Assembly: GCA_009809945.1 (NCBI GenBank)
Contig: WTPW01000079.1
Coordinates: 592,153 to 656,152 of the forward strand
Source: Gigaspora margarita
Lineage: Eukaryota; Glomeromycota; Glomeromycetes; Diversisporales; Gigasporaceae
Direction: 5' to 3'
DNA length: 64,000 bases
Shown here piece by piece: positions 22,609 to 34,384 of the stretch. Positions within the stretch are counted from its first letter, which is position 1. Every line of letters starts with the position of its first letter. The translations under genes were made by a program, and so were the position numbers. Below the pieces are notes generated by a model. The model searched no databases and had not been told where the DNA came from. It saw nothing but the letters and a program-made list of their open reading frames with translations.

Positions 22609-23184
22609 TTAGTCTAGAGATTCTAGTTGAGTAACTAATTAGATCAGATAAATTTGATTCAGTAGTTAATATTACTTTCTCTTACAAAAGAGAGGAGCAA
22701 AAAAAAATAAATAAATAATTTATATAATACATTCTTCTAAAAAAAAAAACTTTGTACTTACAATTTTTGAAGCTTAAGTTCTCAGATCTTATAATCAGAT
22801 CTGCATCATTTTTGCAGTGATTACAGATCAGAATTTTGGAATTACTAATTCCCATGTTCCTATTGGCCAAATGCAAATTTTGTCTCTCATTGAATAAAAT
22901 AAAATCACTGGTCAGATAGCTTAAAAATTATTGTAAAAAAAGTATCTTATTATTTTAGATATAATTTAATTAATTTATTTAATAAAAATCATAAATTTAT
23001 ACAAATACAAGTGTCATGGGGTGCCACTAGTGCCCTTTATACAATTTAATTCATAGTAGTAAGTTTCAACTTATTATGGTTGGGGTATAGTATTATATTA
23101 TATAGTAGTTCGAATAGTTTTTTTAAATGAAAAATGTACATGAATTTAAACTGACTAATAAAATTGCAAAAATGATTTTATATA
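22609..23184. other. No gene seen
   Basis: AT-rich non-coding DNA. Confidence 0.4.
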
Positions 23185-23800
23185 TTGGTCATATTTATAA
23201 AAATATATATATATATAATAAAAAATAAAAAAAAATTAAAAAAAAATAAAAAAAATAAAAACAAGAATAAATACAAATTACTAATTCTAACTATCATTAT
23301 GTCCACACTAAATTTCATATTAACTATTATGTCATACTCTGTACTATTATGCATGCCCATACTATCTACTGTGCTACTAACTTATCTCATTACATTCCAA
23401 TCTATCATGCTTCACCATCATACTACGTGTGAAATATTAGTATTGTATTAATATTTTATTAAAAAAAAAAGAAAAAAGAAAAAAAATACTACTGTGCTAC
23501 TAATTATTTTTCTACATTTTGAACTATTATACTTCTACTATCATATGTTCATTATCACACATTATACTGTTTATTCTAAAGAAAAAAGAAATATTAGTAC
23601 TGTATATATATATATACATAAAGAAAAAAATACTACCATATTACTAATTATTTTGTTGTATTCCAAACTATTATACTTCTACTATTATGCTATGTATGTT
23701 ATCACACAAATATTAGTACTGTATTAAAAAAAAAACTAACATGCATTTGTTGTGTCTCATACTATTATACTTCTACTATCATATATTGTGACAGGCTGTG
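23185..23800. repeat. A-rich tracts and ~120-bp degenerate tandem repeats
   Basis: Units contain ACTATTATACTTCTACTATC, then ATATTAGTACTGTAT, then an A-rich run. Four degenerate copies are visible. Open frames over it on both strands are low-complexity and were not taken as genes. Confidence 0.55.
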
Positions 23801-23944
23801 CCTCAAGCCTTTTTTTTATTTTCTTAAAGTAATTTTTTTACTGAGTATATTGTACAATCGTATAATTTCTCCTAAAATTATGCTATGGTACGAGAGATTA
23901 GCATAGCCCCAAATAGCGTGATAGTATTTCTAGAGGGTAGCTAC

Positions 23945-24125
23945 ATATTCCAGGGCCACAATCCAGTTTATGCCCTTGGCATTTCACTGCCAATATTTGT
24001 TTATTCCATTTTTATAAACTGTAGACTCTTCACATAAAACTTTTCTCTTGTAGTTAAAACTAGTTTATGCTCTTGGCATTTAGCTATCAATGTTTGTTTA
24101 CTACTCCTTTTGTAAGCAATGTACT
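23945..24125. repeat. ~95-bp tandem duplication
   Basis: GTTTATGCCCTTGGCATTTC (near 23968) and GTTTATGCTCTTGGCATTTA (near 24064) begin two adjacent similar segments that both continue into TTTGTTTA and a GTA.ACT.TTC piece. Confidence 0.5.
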
Positions 24126-25795
24126 TAGTCTTACTTTGGATTTCACTAGTAATATGGTACTGGCACATGATAGATTATAGTACCAAAGCTAAGAGGCTTC
24201 TCATAATACTTACACCTTAAGGCTTGGAAAAAGCTGCCTCTATCCTCACTACAAAAGAATGAAGTTATAGTGAGATAATCATAAGAGAAAAGTGTATTCA
24301 ATAGAGATAGTCTAAAATTCATATATTTATTAAGAGGGTAAAAAAAGTATATAAACCCTCTTTTTTTGCCTTAATAAAAGATTAAATCAGTACGAGTTCA
24401 AATTTGAATAACTCAGATGAACTTGAGTTCTAACCTTCAAAATTAGAGTAGAAGTGTTAGCTCTAGTAATTATTCTGAATGACCATTGAATTAATAAACT
24501 GTTGTTATTGATAAACTGATAATTCTTCTACCCGATATGTCAAATTTGTATCAACCTAATCCTGTGATCATGTGATATTATTAAGTCAATTAATGATCAA
24601 ATTTAACATCATTATCACAAGACCCTAAAAGAACCTCGAGACCCTGGACCAAATCTTCTACACCTCTTTCAGCCTACCAATTTGAGAATCAAGAGTCTTG
24701 CTATACTATTAGATATTGGTTTAGTTAGATATTGGTGTTGTTAGTTGTATTTTATTTGATTAGCTAATTGCCAACACCTTCACAACATTCATTATCTGTA
24801 TCTAAGTTAATTTTATTTTAATGATAGAAAGTGTGTATAAGAACAGAAGCAATTTTCTAATTCTGAATGATACAAAAGTATACATAATAAATGAAAGTAG
24901 ATTTTTTAAAAAATGATTGATAGCAATTGATTATTAATTATCTGTTATAGTAATAGGCAAATTATGAATCTATTATGATATTAACATGCAAATGATCAAA
25001 TTTCAGATTTAAAAAGCAACTGATCATCTTATTTAAAGTTTCCCATGGCCTAATTATCAAAAATGGCAAGTGCAATTGAAGATTTTTTTATTCCCCTATG
25101 TTTTTATCTATCATAGAGCAATCATTTTGTTCTTGCACTTGTTCTTATACTTTATTTTTGTACTTTTTCTTAAAATCAAGACCATTATACAAAATGTTTT
25201 CAAATTCGTGAATTGACTTTTTCAGCCCAAAGCAGCTTGTTAATCAAATGACAAAAGTAAATTCAGCAAATTCACATTTCACAGAGTTGTGTAAGGGTGT
25301 TAATAACTCAAAAATAATATAATAGATTACTCAAATATTATAATATATAATAATTCCTTTATGTATTTCTGTTAGTTTTACTATATTTAGGTTACATTTT
25401 TCTGGATATGACCAATCAAAAATGTTTAAACAGACAGACTCTGAATTAGATAGTCCAAGCAAGCAATTAAACATTCACAGAACATGATACAATATGATAT
25501 AATGGCCATTAATGACAATGACATAATGACAATGATATACATTTATATAATGAATTCTCATGGCACATGATCATGACCATTTATACAATCTAATTTTTCT
25601 ACATGCAAAATGATTGGTAAAAATGTACAGGACACTTGTAACAGGTGACTAATTTTATAATATTTGGAATATATTTCTAAAATATAAGCTATATAATTTA
25701 TTGTTAATCAACTTAACAAATATGATTGGTCAATTCTATATCAATCTTTCTATCGGGTCTTAATAAATGATTAGCCAAAATTTTAGCATACAGTA
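24126..25795. other. Mostly unique non-coding; dispersed repeat R2 at ~25090-25290
   Basis: No gene was recognised. The segment with CTTGTTCTTATACTT and TTCAAATTCGTGAATT resembles 53840-54065 in the same orientation. Confidence 0.4.
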
Positions 25796-25820
25796 CATAC
25801 AGTACTGTAAGTACTGTATG
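25796..25820. repeat. 25-nt near-perfect palindrome
   Basis: CATACAGTAC and GTACTGTATG flank a TGTAA centre. A further GTATTGTATG follows. No gene lies adjacent, so a regulatory role is not supported. Confidence 0.6.
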
Positions 25821-25984
25821 TATAGTATTGTATGTGGCACATCACTAGCCATGGAGTTTTTAATTAAACCTTGTTGGTCAGATTTAATAACATGAACATT
25901 GAAGATTTTTCTGTGCTATGATTGGTGTTTAATTTTGGGGGGACTGCTAGCTAAGGGGGGATGACGTTAACTAACTAATCAACT

Positions 25985-26125
25985 TTAAATGGTCTAATGA
26001 ATGGATATGATTTATTAGTAAAAATTTTTATGATCTTGGGGCAAAATTGATGGATTCTGATCCAGCCAAACATGATTTCAATGCACTCTGACATATTCCA
26101 ACCCAGAATTTTGGGGGGACCCTCT
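25985..26125 (+). repeat. Dispersed repeat R3, copy 1
   Basis: GGATATGATTTATTAGTAAA through CCAACCCAGAATTTTGG matches the complement of 38998-39115. In the 39 kb region R3 lies directly beside R1, so both may be pieces of one larger element. Confidence 0.6.
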
Positions 26126-26274
26126 GAATGAGTTGCCCAGCCCACAAAGATGACCCACCCATCAACTGGTCATTGGGCCGAGCCAACCAATATCACTAGT
26201 CAGATTACATTCCAATTTAAGTGATGCCTCTAATCAGTCTTGGTAAGCAAATTTCTCTAAATTTTATTTGAGTG

Positions 26275-26476
26275 CTCGAGAGTAGAGTTAATACCTCTAC
26301 CGGACATGTTTTTATATTCGATTAATCCAGTTTTATCATAGTATATATCCAGATATAAATTTAAATCTGGCTTTATTTATTTCCGGATATAAAAATATTA
26401 TGTCACGTTAGATCACATGACATAGTATATATCCGGATATATAAATCCGGATAGAGGTGTTAACTCTACTCGAGAG
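26275..26476. mobile_element. hAT-type foldback MITE, 186 bp
   Basis: A perfect 8-bp duplication CTCGAGAG lies at 26275-26282 and 26469-26476. Termini are TAGAGTTAATACCTCTA and (complement) TAGAGTTAACACCTCTA, followed by YCCGGA. The interior repeats TATATCCGGATATA. Confidence 0.85.
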
Positions 26477-26968
26477 GACAAAGAGCGAGTAGAAATTTAT
26501 CCCCTGAAGTATTGTGATCTGACGTAATTCATCGCATATTGTGATGAATTATTTTATTTATTTTTTCTGTTTTAATATTTTTAAATCATATAAACAAAAA
26601 GGTCATCTAAGCGTAGCTTAGATATGTAAATTGCGAAAACGCGCTAATTAACACGAATACGCGAATGCTCTAAGCCTTCAAAATAATTCGCCACTCACGA
26701 ATATGTGAAACTTATTGTGGTTTCATGAAAATAATTGCGAGTTCGTTCAATGTACCGCAAATACGTTGTAAATTCCACAAATATGTGGTAAAGTTCAAAA
26801 CTGTATGTATATAAGACCTGCAAATTTAATAAAGCAAAAAAAAGTTCGACATCCCCTTTTCAATAATATAAGTTCTCCGTCTTATTTAAAAAGTTTGACA
26901 TTCAATTTATAAAATGCAATAATAATAAAAGTAAAACCCTTATCTTTTGAATTCGACTTTAACCCTAA

Positions 26969-27222
26969 TAAGGCCGTTTGAAGTTAATTTTTTGGTTAAC
27001 ATCACCCCCAGCTGAAGTCTCCCCCCACCTCACTCCGAAAACGAACAGCCAATCAAAACGCTGGATGACTCTCGCCAGTCACCTGATTTATATCAACCAA
27101 TCAAATTGGCCCATCTTTGTTCATTTTTATATGTTCGTTTCATATGTTCGTTTCATTTTATTCCCCCTCCCGAGAGTCCTGGAAAAGTGATGTTAACCAA
27201 AGAATCAACTGCGAACGGCCTA
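26969..27222. mobile_element. TAAGGCC-family MITE, best complete copy
   Basis: Termini TAAGGCCGTTTGAAGTTAAT and (complement) TTAGGCCGTTCGCAGTTGAT continue into TTGGTTAACATCAC on both sides, giving ~40-bp arms. The interior contains CAGCCAATCAAAACGCTGG and CTCCCGAGAGTCC, used to recognise the other copies. A 70-codon frame here is incidental. Confidence 0.75.
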
Positions 27223-28854
27223 AACCTTGCGAGACTCATTTCGACGGACTGAATTGACTTGTAACTTCGTATTGGATTATTATAACTCGAATTCTGTGTG
27301 AATTGTTCACGTGATTCTGACCTTGTTTGAACTTCGTGTCGAAATTACCCCGATTTCATCTGATCATCAACCCATACCCATCACCGATATCACACATCAT
27401 TAGTATTACCCACCATCCCTTATCATCTTTACATCATAGTATCATTTCGCTTTGTCATTATCAACATCTCCCTTTTACTATCACCTTATTTACTTCTACC
27501 CGTAATCGGTTGGAGTTTAAATTGTCTATATTGTTTTATCGCTCTACTAATTCAACCGTTACAATATACAATCTAGTTACTTCGATGATATTATCATCAA
27601 AATAACTAGAACGCTGACTGTATATGTGGTAATCACAATTCTTCATGGGATAAATTTTTACTCGCCCTTTTCTTCTTGAGCTCTCATTTCATAGTAATTA
27701 TTAAGATATTTATTTGCCTTAACATTTCGTCCTAAGTTTATTAATTCTTGTGACATTTGTGCTTTGCACTTTTCTATTTGCATGATGTCATATGAGGTAA
27801 TTTTTAATTGAAATAGCACAAAGAATTCAAGCTTAATATTTTATTTTCGCTTGTTATTTCATTACATGTTTTTTCAATCTGATGCATAAATTAAACCGCT
27901 AAAATAAAATTATTTAATTAATAGATGCTGCTTCGCGGTTCTTTGATTGTCAGAAACGGTTCAGCAGGTCATGAAATCAATTAATGCCCCTATACTGTAT
28001 TATAAAAAATTTTAACAAGGCCAAAAATAGATGTTTATCCGGATAATACCTACTCATACTCGACATGAGGTCAAATATGAAGCGATCGGCTATTTAAGCG
28101 TCGAGCTGTGTGATGAAATGCATCGAAATTATAAAGTTTTAATGTAAATCATATGATGAGTTGAATATCTGAATTTTTAATATATAGATGTAAATAAGCA
28201 GCAGTGGTTGTTTGATTTATGTTCCTTATTATTTTGTTTCGCAAAGTCTTAATGAACTTTATTGATCTATTAAATCTGCTCGAGTTTAATAGCAATTGAG
28301 TACTACAATTAATCAATCAAAGTTCACTAGAAAATTGCATTAGAAAATGTGTGAGAGAATCCAAAGATGCATAAAGCGAATATAAAAGCAAGTATTTTCA
28401 TCTTGCTTCTTCACCTTCACGATCATACGTAACATAATACTTCGTTGTCTAACCCTTTTATTAATATATATGATACGCAAATATGGTCTCAAATGACTAT
28501 AAATATAAGTTTTTTTTTGAATTTTCATTTAATTGCTGATTCACATAAGAAGGATAGTATTTCATAGGCACAAATTACTATTAAATTTATTATAATTATG
28601 AAATCTTTTTTTCCTCCATAGCTAACTTTTTTTTTATTATGTTAATGTACTAGATCTTCTAATTGAAAAATGTAGAGAATACTTTTTTATATATAATGTA
28701 AAAAAATTTTTGAAATTGGTTTGGTAAATAAAAAGATATTGATATTTTATTTTTTTGTAACTATATAGAATTTTTATAAGTGTGGAGGAAAAAAAGATTT
28801 CACTCATATATAAAAAACATAGTAAATTATACTTTCGTAATTTATAAACTCCTA
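27223..28854. other. 3' flank of the BTB gene; no supported gene
   Basis: Less repeat-like than its surroundings. A 92-codon frame (27327-27605, plus) lacks an ATG start and any domain. A 62-codon minus frame at 28340-28528 is equally unsupported. Part may be 3' UTR of the BTB gene. Confidence 0.4.
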
Positions 28855-30447
28855 TCATTCATAAGTGGATTGTGAATTAATATTTTTTACAATATTTTCA
28901 AATGAAAAAGAGATAGATATATAGATTTTCGAATGATCATGAGTTCGACTGAATTCCCATTTTAGCTCTAAATCAGAAAATACTTCCACTAAATGTTCAC
29001 CAATTTGTTTTTCCATATTATCTAAAGTATGATAGGCATTAGGACCCTTAAATTTAGATACACAAAACGTTTGTAAATCTTGTAAATAATAATAATGTTT
29101 ACTATCCCTATCTGATGACTTATTATTATCAACTAGTCGAATACCACCATCACCTTCACGTCTAATTTCTAATCTAATATTATTTCTAAAACAGTTACAA
29201 CAACGAATGATCAATTCTTCAAAGCCAAAAATAAGATTTTTAAAATTACTTCTAACAGCTTCTAATGCCAATGAACAAAGTACTTTCGATTTATTAAAAG
29301 GAATATGAAAGTAATCAAGTTCTTCTTCAAGTTGTTTACTTGTAACTTTTTCAGATTCAGTTGGCCATGTAAGCTTTCCAGTTCGATAGAATTCCATTAT
29401 ATAATAAAATGCATCGCTATTACGATCAAAAAAATATTCATTGCCATTAATTGGATGCCTCATGCATTTATTCCGATCCTGAAACATTGCTCCAAGTAAA
29501 GTTTCTGGCTGTGCTATAAGGGCTGACTGAAAGGTTTCATACTATGTAATAGAGAAAAAACACACAAATTATATAAATAATTCATATTTTGTAAAAGACA
29601 TTTAGCAATTTATTAAATTTGATGGTACCTTTTTTCCTCCAACATTTAAAATAATCATTTCTTCTGATGTATTTACCGGAACTTGGGCAAATGTAATGTC
29701 GGCTTGAGCGTCCTCAGGTTTTAATAATTTTTCAACCGGGGAAGTAAAAGTGATATAAACATCAAAAAATGGACATTCATGATAACGATAAGAATAACTA
29801 CATTCTCTTTGGCATTTCCATTTTAGCTCCAATTCAGAAAAATTTTCAACTAAATGCTTTTCAATTTGTTTTTCCATATTATCCAGGATATCAAATGCAC
29901 ATCCTCTAAATTGACTAAGGCTATTTAAATGATTGTTATTACTAATTGATAAAGAAATTTTATTGTTAAAACTTATATAATTACTAATTATTAATTGTTC
30001 AAGGATTGAAATGAATCGATCAATTGTACTTATAGTAGTTTCTGATGCTAATGAAGAAAATACTTTTGATTTATTAATTTGAAAATAATCAAGTTCTTCT
30101 TTAAGTTGTTGATAAGTGACTTGTGACTCTCTGATTTCAGTGGGCCATAAAAGCTTTCCAGTTCGATAAAATTCCATTATATGATAAAATGCTTCACCAT
30201 TACGGTTAAAAAAATATTCATTCTCATTAATTGAATTTTTAATGTATTCATTTTGATCTTGAAACATTGTTCCAAGTAATGTCTCTGGTTGAGCGATTAG
30301 TGTTGATCGAAGAGTTTCATACTGAATATTAAAGAAATGCATTGCATGTAAGTAAAGCATGTGTGTAAATAAAAGTGCCTTAAATTTTATTATTGCGCTT
30401 TATACCTTTATTCCTCCAATATTTAAAATAATTTTTTCTTCTGACAT
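28855..30447 (-). CDS. Tandem double BTB/T1 (KCTD-like) protein, 473 aa, three exons
   Basis: Exons on the minus strand are 30447-30406, 30321-29629 and 29541-28855. Introns are 84 and 87 bp, both phase 0, with GTATA..CAG and GTACC..TAG borders. Joined length is 1422 nt. Module 1 begins MSEEKIILNIGGIK (exon 1), then YETLRSTLIAQPETLLGTMF, NEYFFNRNGEAFYHIMEFYR and ELDYFQI, the classic T1-type BTB fold. It is followed by about 115 residues ending NTSEE. Module 2 repeats the plan: IILNVGGKK, intron, YETFQSALIAQPETLLGAMF, NEYFFDRNSDAFYYIMEFYR, ELDYFHIP, then a tail ending SQSTYE. T1/BTB domains mediate oligomerisation, often as cullin-3 adaptors, but no ion-channel segment is present and the partner is unknown. 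No stop separates the modules, and the codon aligning with the first Met is ACA in module 2, favouring one fused protein. Alternatively the Met just before IILNVGG could start a separate shorter protein. Confidence 0.8.
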
Positions 30448-30724
30448 GTTAAGTGGACTTGGGATGAGAGTTTAATTCTTCTCACGACATGAGAGACAAG
30501 TGTATTTATATGTGTACAGTACGTACGAAGTTATGCCTAATATAGAAAATTTTAATATTTTCCTAAATTTTCTTGTATTACAGATCGATAAGCCACATCA
30601 GCTGCGTGATTCAACCGTTGGTTTAGGATTTTACTGACCAATGTGAAAAGTTAGTAACCGTCAGGGAATTTTAAGAACCAACTAGTAATCACCGGTAGGA
30701 ATGGGCCGCCGCAGAAATTTTGAG
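30448..30724 (-). promoter_or_regulatory. Presumed upstream region of the BTB gene
   Basis: This is the only sequence between the start codon and the three 310-bp repeats, so the promoter should lie here or in those repeats. No TATA box or defined operator can be assigned with confidence. Confidence 0.35.
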
Positions 30725-31665
30725 AGGCTGCGCAGTGCATTTAGGCAGATCACAATTCTGGTTATCTGGACAATTCCGGTCAGCTTGCATAATGCTGCAG
30801 GTTGTGCAGGATGCGCAGCCTGCCAGTATTCGGCCTGTCGATCAATTTCATCGATAGCCCCGGAAATCGGTTACTATCTGCTATATTTTATTAACTTGAT
30901 CGATTACTAAGCCTCTACATTTCTTTCCGATTACTACATTTTTTGTAAATAGTACAATAAAAATGCTTTCCTTGCCTCATAATGTGTATTTGGGTCTTTG
31001 TTAAAGAGTATATATAGAGTATCACACTCTATGAATGCTGCGCAGTGCATTTAGGCAGCATCATTATTCTGGTTGGCTGGACAATTCCGGTCAGTTTGCA
31101 TAATGCTGCAGGTTGTGCAGGATGCGCAGCCTTCACAGTATTCGGCCTGTCGATCAATTTCATCGATAGCCCCGGAAATCGTTACTATCTGCTATATTTT
31201 ATTAAATTGCCGATTACTAAACCTTTACATTTCTCTTCCCGTTACTACATTTTTTTAAATAGTACAATAACAATTGCTTTCCTTACCTCATAATATGCAT
31301 TTTGGTCTTCGTTAAAGAGTATGTATAGAGTATCGCACTCTATGAATGCTGCGCAGTGCATTTAGGACAGCATCACAATTCTGGTTAGCTGGTCAATTCC
31401 GGTCAGCTTGCATAATGCTGCAGGTTGTGCAGGATGCGCAGCCTGCGCAGTATTCGACCTGTCGATCAATTTCATCGATAGCCCCGGAAATCGGTTACTA
31501 TCTGCTATATTTTATTAAATTGATCGATTACTAAGACTTTACATTTTTTTCCCGTTACTACATTTTTTGTAAATAGTACCATAACAATTGCTTTCCTTAC
31601 CTCATAATGTGTATTTGGGGTTTTATTAAAGAGTATATATAGAGTATCGCACTCTATGAATGTTC
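30725..31665. repeat. Three ~310-bp tandem repeats upstream of the BTB gene
   Basis: Units start at CTGCGCAGTGCATTTAGG near 30727, 31038 and 31347. Each contains ACAATTCCGGTCAG, TAATGCTGCAGGTTGTGCAG, GGATGCGCAGCCT, a CGATCAATTTCATCGATAGC palindromic piece, GATTACTA, a T-rich stretch and GTATATATAGAGTATC before CACTCTATGAATG. They are GC-richer than surroundings and ~90% similar by eye. Short frames (60-82 codons) recur in each unit but use different frames, so coding is unlikely. Confidence 0.85.
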
Positions 31666-31888
31666 TGTTAATCTTTCCTTTATTTATTTCATTTTTTTAT
31701 TATTTATGAACCGGTGCCCCATGCCTTTTGTGCCCCTGTTTTTATATCTCGAAAATTTCCTAGGGTAATCCCTGTTGCACTTCTAACAAAAAATGATCCT
31801 CTCGCAATTTTGTACTAACCCTATAACATATTGCATACGGAATGATACTGCAATACACGAAAAAATTTGGATATGGAACCACACGAAC
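31666..31888. other. No gene seen
   Basis: Short spacer with CCGGTGCCCCATGCC and GTGCCCCTG, faintly like the GGCACGTG-type element of 60.8-62.2 kb. Confidence 0.35.
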
Positions 31889-32031
31889 CTGCACATAAAT
31901 CTATACGAGACAATGTATGAGAAAGCACGTTTACAGCACGTAAAAGGGCGCAGATTCCGTACAACAGTGCACGTACTAACGTGCAATTTTATGTTATCGC
32001 GTGCATTGTCTCGTGCATATTTACGTGCAGG
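31889..32031. repeat. Foldback of ACGTGC-rich sequence
   Basis: CCTGCACATAAATCTATACG (31889) pairs with the complement ending 32031 (CCTGCACGTAAATATGCACG). Both arms continue AGACAATG and then carry several GCACGT motifs. Open frames here are incidental to the palindrome. Confidence 0.65.
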
Positions 32032-32084
32032 TAATATATAATAGCATATATCCATACATAACAAATAATAACATATATCCGTAT

Positions 32085-32200
32085 TATTATTTTTATTAAC
32101 TAAATTTTATAATTTTATTAACTAAATTTTGATTTTTATTAATTAAATTTTATATTTTATTAACTAAATTTTATTATTTCATTAATTAAATTTATAATAC
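32085..32200. repeat. ~25-bp tandem repeat (TTATTAACTAAATTTTAT)
   Basis: Five degenerate copies of TTTATTAACTAAATTTTAT with alternating AACT/AATT. Confidence 0.7.
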
Positions 32201-32809
32201 GAATACTTTAATTTAATAATTTACATGCCAAATAAGAAAATAATTTTAATTACTAAAAATATTTTAAAAATAACCCAGCAACTAATAATATCGAAAAAAA
32301 GACAAAGTAAAGCAATAGTATCAAAATGAAAGGTTCAAAAAAAAAAAGAATCAAAATGACTACTCTAGCAATAACTCCAATAGTAACAATTCCAATTGTG
32401 CCAACTTTAATGGCAATAACTCAAGGGAGTACTAAAATGTAATAATATACTGAAAGTAAATAAAAATTGAAGAAAAAAATAATAGTAAGAAAAAAAAGCT
32501 TTAATACCTCAAAAATGATGAAAAAACATATACCAAAAATGATAGTAATTCCAAAAGAGCAACTGGCAAGGCAATAATTCCAAAGGATAACCTCAAAAGC
32601 AATGACAATAACTAAAAAAAATTATATGGAAATTAGTGAGTTGTAAAAAAAAAATTATAAAAATAAAAGAAAAACAAAAAAAAATTAAAATAAATAAGTA
32701 GATATTTATTTACTTACTAATCAAATATAATTTGTGTGTGTCAAAGCATGGAGATTATTATTGTTAAATGCAAAAAAAAAAACAAAAAATAAAAAAGTGC
32801 ATGTCAACG
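32201..32809. other. A-rich low-complexity DNA
   Basis: Short tandem-like phrases (AATAACTCCAATAGTAAC, AAAAATGATG) and A runs occur; no gene. Confidence 0.5.
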
Positions 32810-34145
32810 CATGGAAATTATAGTTATTAAGAATTTTAATGATCATCACATTAATGCACAGAATTATGATCGTTGATAATCATCATGTTAGTACATGGAA
32901 TTATGCATGATCATTAAGAATCTTAATGATTGTGCATATCAGTACATAAAAATTATGATCATTAAGAACATTAACGATTGTGCATGCTAATACACATCAT
33001 TAAGGAATCTTAACAATATGATCATTAAGAATCTTAATGATATGATTGTTAAGAATTTTAATGATATGATCATTAATAATCTTAATGATATGATCATTAA
33101 GATTCTTAATGATATAATCATTAAGAATCTTAATGATATGATCATTAAGATTCTTAATGATATGATTGTTAAGAATCTTAACAATATAGTCATTAATATT
33201 CTAAATGATATTTGTTAAGAATCTTAATGATGTGATCATTAAGATTCTTAACAATATGATCATTAAGAATCTTAACAATATGATCATTAAGATTCTTAAT
33301 GATATGATCATTAAGAATCTTAACAATATGATCATTAAGAATCTTAACGATATGATCATTAAGAATCTTAATGATATGATCATTAAGAATAATTGTTAAG
33401 AATCATAATGGTATAATCATTAAGATTCTTAATCATATAATCATTAAGAATCTTAAAAATATGATCATTAAGATTCTTAATGATATGATTATTAAGAATA
33501 ATCATTAAGAATCTTAACAATATGATCATTAGAATTTTAACGATATGATCATTAAGAATAATCATTAAGAATCTTAATAATATGATCATTAAGAATCTTA
33601 TCACACTTTGCAAAAAAACTGTGACCCTGTGATTTCACAGTAATAATGGCAGAAAAATTTCTGAGATTTTAATTATTATTGATCATAATTTTTAATCAAT
33701 GAGTCTATATTTTATCTAAAATCTTTAAAATTCTTAAAGAATCAAAAAATCCACAAGAAAAAGCTAATTTCTCGTGATTTTACATGACATCATGATCTGC
33801 AAAGGTCACACATTTTTGCAAAGTGCAATAATGAGATGATCATTAAAAATAATCATTAAGAATCTTAAAAAATATGCACATTTGCACACAAAAATTATGA
33901 TCGTTAAGAATCTTAACGATTGTGCACTTTAGTATACAAAATTGTAATCGTTAAGGAATCTTAACGATTGTGAGACTGTGACGTCAGTGCACTGAAATTA
34001 TGATCATTAAGAATCTTAATGATTGTGCACATCATTGTACAAAAATTATAATCATTAAGAATCTTAAAAATTATGCACAACAGTGCACAAAAATTATGAT
34101 CATTAAGAATTTTAATGATTATACACATTAATGCATGGAAATCAT
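32810..34145. repeat. Palindromic satellite ATGATCATTAAGAATCTTA
   Basis: The pure core is 33010-33600 with about 25 units of ~21 nt. ATGATCATTAAG alternates with AATCTTA or its complement ATTCTTA, so any stretch can pair with another. Shoulders at 32810-33005 and 33880-34140 have ~55-bp units where the same core alternates with TGTGCACATCAGTGCAC-like phrases. Periodic frames on both strands give (I/L)-rich repeat peptides, which are artefacts. A ~250-bp non-repeat insert is at 33610-33835. Confidence 0.9.
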
Positions 34146-34384
34146 GTGATCATAAAGATTAATACATGACAATAAATGGATAAAATACTATGCACAATAG
34201 TGCACAGATTTCAATTTTTCATGTGATAACATGTATTAAATTTTTTGAATAATCAGTTTCTGTGCAGTTTTCGTGCAGTGATTTTGAAACCCGTGCTTAC
34301 CCATATACAATTTTGTATTTATGTATGCATTTCCATGTATCAAGTTTTCATAGGGTAATCTTAACCCTAACCCTAACTCTAACT

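Noticed and set aside
29305..29499. 64-codon plus-strand frame
   Set aside because: Antisense to exon 3 of the BTB gene.
30701..31534. Small repeated alanine/cysteine-rich proteins (AAGCAGCAA)
   Set aside because: Each 310-bp unit uses a different frame and start, and frames break between units. A tandem DNA repeat explains it better.
32987..33613. Several 60-76-codon frames of (I/L/N)-rich repeat peptides on both strands
   Set aside because: Direct translation of the palindromic satellite; no non-repetitive content.
32810..34145. CRISPR-like array
   Set aside because: Units are contiguous and self-complementary, without unique spacers, in a eukaryotic context.
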